64,000 nt of DNA from Pseudomonadales bacterium (lineage in GTDB: Bacteria; Pseudomonadota; Gammaproteobacteria; Pseudomonadales; UBA7239), in assembly GCA_041395665.1 (NCBI GenBank), contig JAWLAB010000005.1:62001-126000 (forward strand). The letters run 5' to 3'. The notes beneath the pieces were generated by a model, which did no database searches, had not been told where the DNA came from, and worked only from the letters and a program-made list of their open reading frames with translations. Position numbers and translations under genes: made by a program. This document shows, piece after piece, positions 61,710 to 64,000 of the stretch (within the stretch, counting starts at the first letter, position 1; the number at the start of each line of letters is the position of its first letter).

Positions 61710-62385
61710 TTTTTTGCCTGCACTATTTTCTGCATTTGCGCTTGGTTTTATGAGTAGTGGGCACTGTTTAGGTATGTGTGGTGGCATCGCCTGCGCACTC
61801 GGCTTGCAACAACACCCCAAAAAAAAATTGGCGCTACTGATTTACCACGCCGGCCGCATCACAACTTATGCATTGCTCGCATTACTGTTCGGCGCTGCGC
61901 TGCAACATCTCACCCATCGTATCCCACTACTTGCGCCAACACTGCGCACTGCTGCGGGATTGTTGTTATTGGCGATGGCACTGCATATCGCACAACTGTG
62001 GAGCGGCATCACCAAACTGGAACAAATCGGTACACGCTGGTGGCAACCGATACAGACGCTGGCCAAACCACTGCTGCCCGCCAACACACTGCCAAAAATA
62101 TTTTTTTTAGGATTGCTGTGGGGATGGCTGCCCTGTGCCTTGGTTTACAGCACACTAGCATGGAGCGCGAGCCGCGCCGATGCAAACACATCTGCATTGT
62201 TAATGCTTTTTTTTGGTTTAGGCACAACGCCAGCACTGTTTGCCAGCGGCGTGTTATCACAACAATTACAAAAGTTTTTTCAGCAGAAACAATGGCGCTA
62301 CGCTGCGGCGAGTTTTTTATCGTTATACGCGGTGTGGACGATTGCTGCCAGTTGGCAACATATAGCTCACGGCATGCAACACTAG
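61702..62385 (+). CDS. DsbD_2/UreH-like (sulfite-exporter TauE/SafE-annotated) membrane protein of the cco locus
   Basis: This 227-residue protein has about six membrane helices and the motif 'GHCLGMCGG' near the N-terminus, with 'LWGWLPCALVYSTL' in the second half. The paired Cys-containing helices are typical of the PF13386/DsbD-like family. The same kind of gene commonly follows ccoS in gammaproteobacteria, and a role in copper or cytochrome maturation is suspected but not proven. I choose ATG 61702 ('MNDFLPALFSAF'), which overlaps the ccoS stop; the longer frame has no support. It converges with the heme-importer ATPase gene. Confidence 0.85.
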   Translation: MNDFLPALFSAFALGFMSSGHCLGMCGGIACALGLQQHPKKKLALLIYHAGRITTYALLALLFGAALQHLTHRIPLLAPTLRTAAGLLLLAMALHIAQLWSGITKLEQIGTRWWQPIQTLAKPLLPANTLPKIFFLGLLWGWLPCALVYSTLAWSASRADANTSALLMLFFGLGTTPALFASGVLSQQLQKFFQQKQWRYAAASFLSLYAVWTIAASWQHIAHGMQH

Positions 62386-62402
62386 CTCAACAGATAACAT
62401 GA

Positions 62403-63176
62403 CTAAAAATAAAACACTTTACCGTTTTCGCCCGCCACGGAAGTGGGGCGATAGCGCCACACCGCTTCGATCACATCAGGGCGCAAACAATCATCGGGCG
62501 CGCCTTCGGTGACGATTTTTCCTTCACGCAAAATACACAGTTGATCACAGTAGCGCGCGGCAAAATTAATATCGTGCAGCACTGCCAATACGCCCCATCC
62601 TTGCTGATGCGCCAGTTTGTGTGCGAGATGCATAATTGCGTGCTGCTGCATCATGTCTTGCGCAGAAATGGGCTCATCCAATAACAGCAACGGCGGCTGT
62701 TCTGCTTGTGTTAATTGCACCAAAACGCGCGCCAGCTGCACGCGTTGCTGTTCACCACCAGACAGTTCGATAAATAATTTATCCGCCAATGGTGTTGCGT
62801 GTGTACGCGCCATCGCTTCTTCCACCAATACAGCCAACTGTTTGCGCTGAATTGTTAAAGGAATACCGCCCAACTCCACTACCTCACGCGCGGTAAACGG
62901 CAAACTCAAACGACTGGATTGCGGTAATACCGCCAAGTGGCACGCCAGTTCACGGCGATTCCACTGCCGCAACGGTTTGCCATGAAAAATAATTTCACCA
63001 GAGCCATGCCATTCACCGGCAATTAATTTCAAAAAAGTGGATTTTCCTGCACCATTTGGCCCCAACACACCGACCAACTGCGCCGCCGGCAAATGCCATT
63101 CTGATATTTCCAGCACCGTTTTTTCTTTGCGAGAAAAATGCACATCGCGCAGTGTGAGCAAACTATTGACTGTCAT
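62403..63176 (-). CDS. hmuV: Heme/iron ABC importer ATPase (HmuV type)
   Basis: This 257-residue ABC ATPase of the iron-siderophore/heme/B12 class has Walker A 'LGPNGAGKSTFLKLI', signature 'LSGGEQQRVQLARVL' and Walker B 'LLLDEPISAQD'. The switch His is in 'VLAVLHDINFAARYCDQL'. The extra 'QDMMQQHAIMHLAHKLA' region is typical of HmuV. I choose ATG 63176, directly after the permease stop; an ATG 12 bases earlier is possible. With the FecCD-type permease behind it, it forms an importer, probably for heme, although the receptor and binding protein lie outside the window. Confidence 0.88.
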   Translation of the reverse strand: MTVNSLLTLRDVHFSRKEKTVLEISEWHLPAAQLVGVLGPNGAGKSTFLKLIAGEWHGSGEIIFHGKPLRQWNRRELACHLAVLPQSSRLSLPFTAREVVELGGIPLTIQRKQLAVLVEEAMARTHATPLADKLFIELSGGEQQRVQLARVLVQLTQAEQPPLLLLDEPISAQDMMQQHAIMHLAHKLAHQQGWGVLAVLHDINFAARYCDQLCILREGKIVTEGAPDDCLRPDVIEAVWRYRPTSVAGENGKVFYF

Positions 63177-63177
63177 G

Positions 63178-64000
63178 TCACACACCATCCGGTTTGCTGC
63201 GTTGACGCAACAGCAGTGAGAGAAAAAATGGTGCGCCGAGCAAAGTCGTCACCAAACCAACCGGCAATTCAGCCGGTGCCACTTGGGTGCGTGCAAATAA
63301 ATCCGCCAAGGCCAATAACAACGCGCCGGCTAGTGCCGACAAAGGTAACAAGCTGCGATGATCGGGGCCTGTCAACAAACGCATCGCGTGCGGCATCACC
63401 AAACCGACAAAACCAATAATGCCTGCTGCCGCAACGGCCACGCCCACGCCGATGGCGGATAAAACAATCAACACCCATTTCAAGCGTTCCACATCAATGC
63501 CTAAATAGCGCGCTTCCGCTTCACCTAAAGCTAAAGCGTTGAGTGATGCAGCATGGCGTTGAAAAAAAATCGATAACAAAAAAACAGTGATTGCACCTAA
63601 AACAATATGCGTGACATTAGCACCAGCGACTGAACCCATTTGCCACAGCGCGATATCACGCAGCACTTGGTCATTGGCGGAATAATTTAAAAAACCAATT
63701 GCAGCGCCGCCAAAAGCTGACAGCGCTACACCGGACAACAACAGCACAGAAATGGATGTGCCTTCCGGTGTACGCGCAAAACGATACACCACTAGAGTTG
63801 CCAATAAACCACCCAAAAAAGCAGCAATAGGCGTGAGCCAAGCAGCCATGGCGGAAGGCAGCAAAGCGATACACAACACCGCGCCCAAAGCCGCGCCGGT
63901 TGAAACACCTGTGATGCCAGGGTCAGCGAGTGGATTGCGAAATAAACCTTGCATCACCACGCCACATTGCGAAAGCAGTGCGCCCACGAACACTGCCAGC
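63178..64000 (-). CDS. hmuU: FecCD-family ABC permease (HmuU type), N-terminus outside window
   Basis: The reading frame stays open to the right edge, so about 274 residues of a protein usually 320-350 long are present. It has many hydrophobic helices and the family signatures 'QGLFRNPLADPGITGVSTGAALGA' and 'GFVGLVMPHAMRLLTGPDHRSLLPLSALAGA'. It also has the C-terminal 'ELPVGLVTTLLGAPFFLSLL'. It precedes hmuV by one base on the same strand. It is probably the heme-uptake permease, but siderophore or cobalamin permeases share the same fold. Confidence 0.87.
   Translation of the reverse strand, partial: LAVFVGALLSQCGVVMQGLFRNPLADPGITGVSTGAALGAVLCIALLPSAMAAWLTPIAAFLGGLLATLVVYRFARTPEGTSISVLLLSGVALSAFGGAAIGFLNYSANDQVLRDIALWQMGSVAGANVTHIVLGAITVFLLSIFFQRHAASLNALALGEAEARYLGIDVERLKWVLIVLSAIGVGVAVAAAGIIGFVGLVMPHAMRLLTGPDHRSLLPLSALAGALLLALADLFARTQVAPAELPVGLVTTLLGAPFFLSLLLRQRSKPDGV

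Overview
The window looks like a chromosomal segment of a gammaproteobacterium of the Pseudomonadales/Cellvibrionales type. This rests on gene order recalled from Pseudomonas: leuC-leuD-leuB-asd-fimV-truA; clpB, pgeF, rluD and bamD grouped together; and a cbb3 oxidase locus ccoNOQP-ccoGHIS. Base composition is moderate (about half G+C by eye). I see no insertion sequence, integrase, phage gene, CRISPR array or rRNA. The species cannot be named from the sequence alone.

Layout. (1) 1-7.7 kb: the 3' end of a giant Ig-like/cadherin-like repeat protein, followed on the same strand by a TolC-type outer-membrane lipoprotein, two HlyD-type adaptors and an M50 metalloprotease fused to a HlyD-like region. 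This looks like a surface-protein export or processing cluster, but no ABC ATPase is visible in the window. (2) 7.6-11 kb: a damaged stretch. The minus strand carries two related genes in tandem, each with an LprI-like cysteine domain followed by probable beta-propeller sequence. Both are broken by many small frameshifts, as is the 3' end of the M50 gene. A small gene of unknown function precedes them. (3) 11-17.3 kb: a DUF815 ATPase, acnB, an acyl-CoA synthetase and truA. (4) 17.3-28.4 kb: fimV (one frameshift), asd, leuB, leuD, leuC, an SGNH/AlgX-like membrane protein and uvrB, all on the minus strand. (5) 28.4-32.3 kb: tRNA-Met, tRNA-Asn, a GT-C-like membrane protein and the methionine-salvage genes mtnB-mtnD-mtnC. 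(6) 32.3-41.6 kb: clpB with a heat-shock promoter, an orphan 7TMR-DISM histidine kinase, pgeF, rluD, a second GT-C-like paralogue and bamD. (7) 41.6-50.4 kb: nadE, ttcA (frameshifted), proS, an HU protein with a histone-H1-like tail, aspS, ruvC, ruvA (no ruvB) and a DUF4124 protein. (8) 50.5-53.4 kb: the molybdate importer modABC and a small zinc-ribbon protein. (9) 53.5-62.4 kb: an FNR/Anr-type promoter, a Yip1-like membrane protein and the complete cbb3 oxidase structural and assembly set. (10) 62.4-64 kb: a heme/Fe-type ABC importer (ATPase and truncated permease).

How the parts fit together. Most of the window is housekeeping: TCA cycle, leucine and aspartate-family biosynthesis, DNA repair, translation, RNA modification and outer-membrane assembly. 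The cbb3 block forms a unit for respiration at low oxygen. It has a well-placed anaerobic-regulator box, copper supply (CcoI) and assembly factors, and a heme-type importer sits next to it. The accessory parts are the surface-protein export cluster, the broken LprI/propeller pair and the two GT-C-like membrane proteins inserted at otherwise conserved positions.

Caution on quality: single or clustered indels break fimV, ttcA, the M50 3' end and the 7.6-10.7 kb genes. Coding sense continues in other frames across the breaks. That suggests assembly or base-calling errors at least as strongly as genuine pseudogenes.
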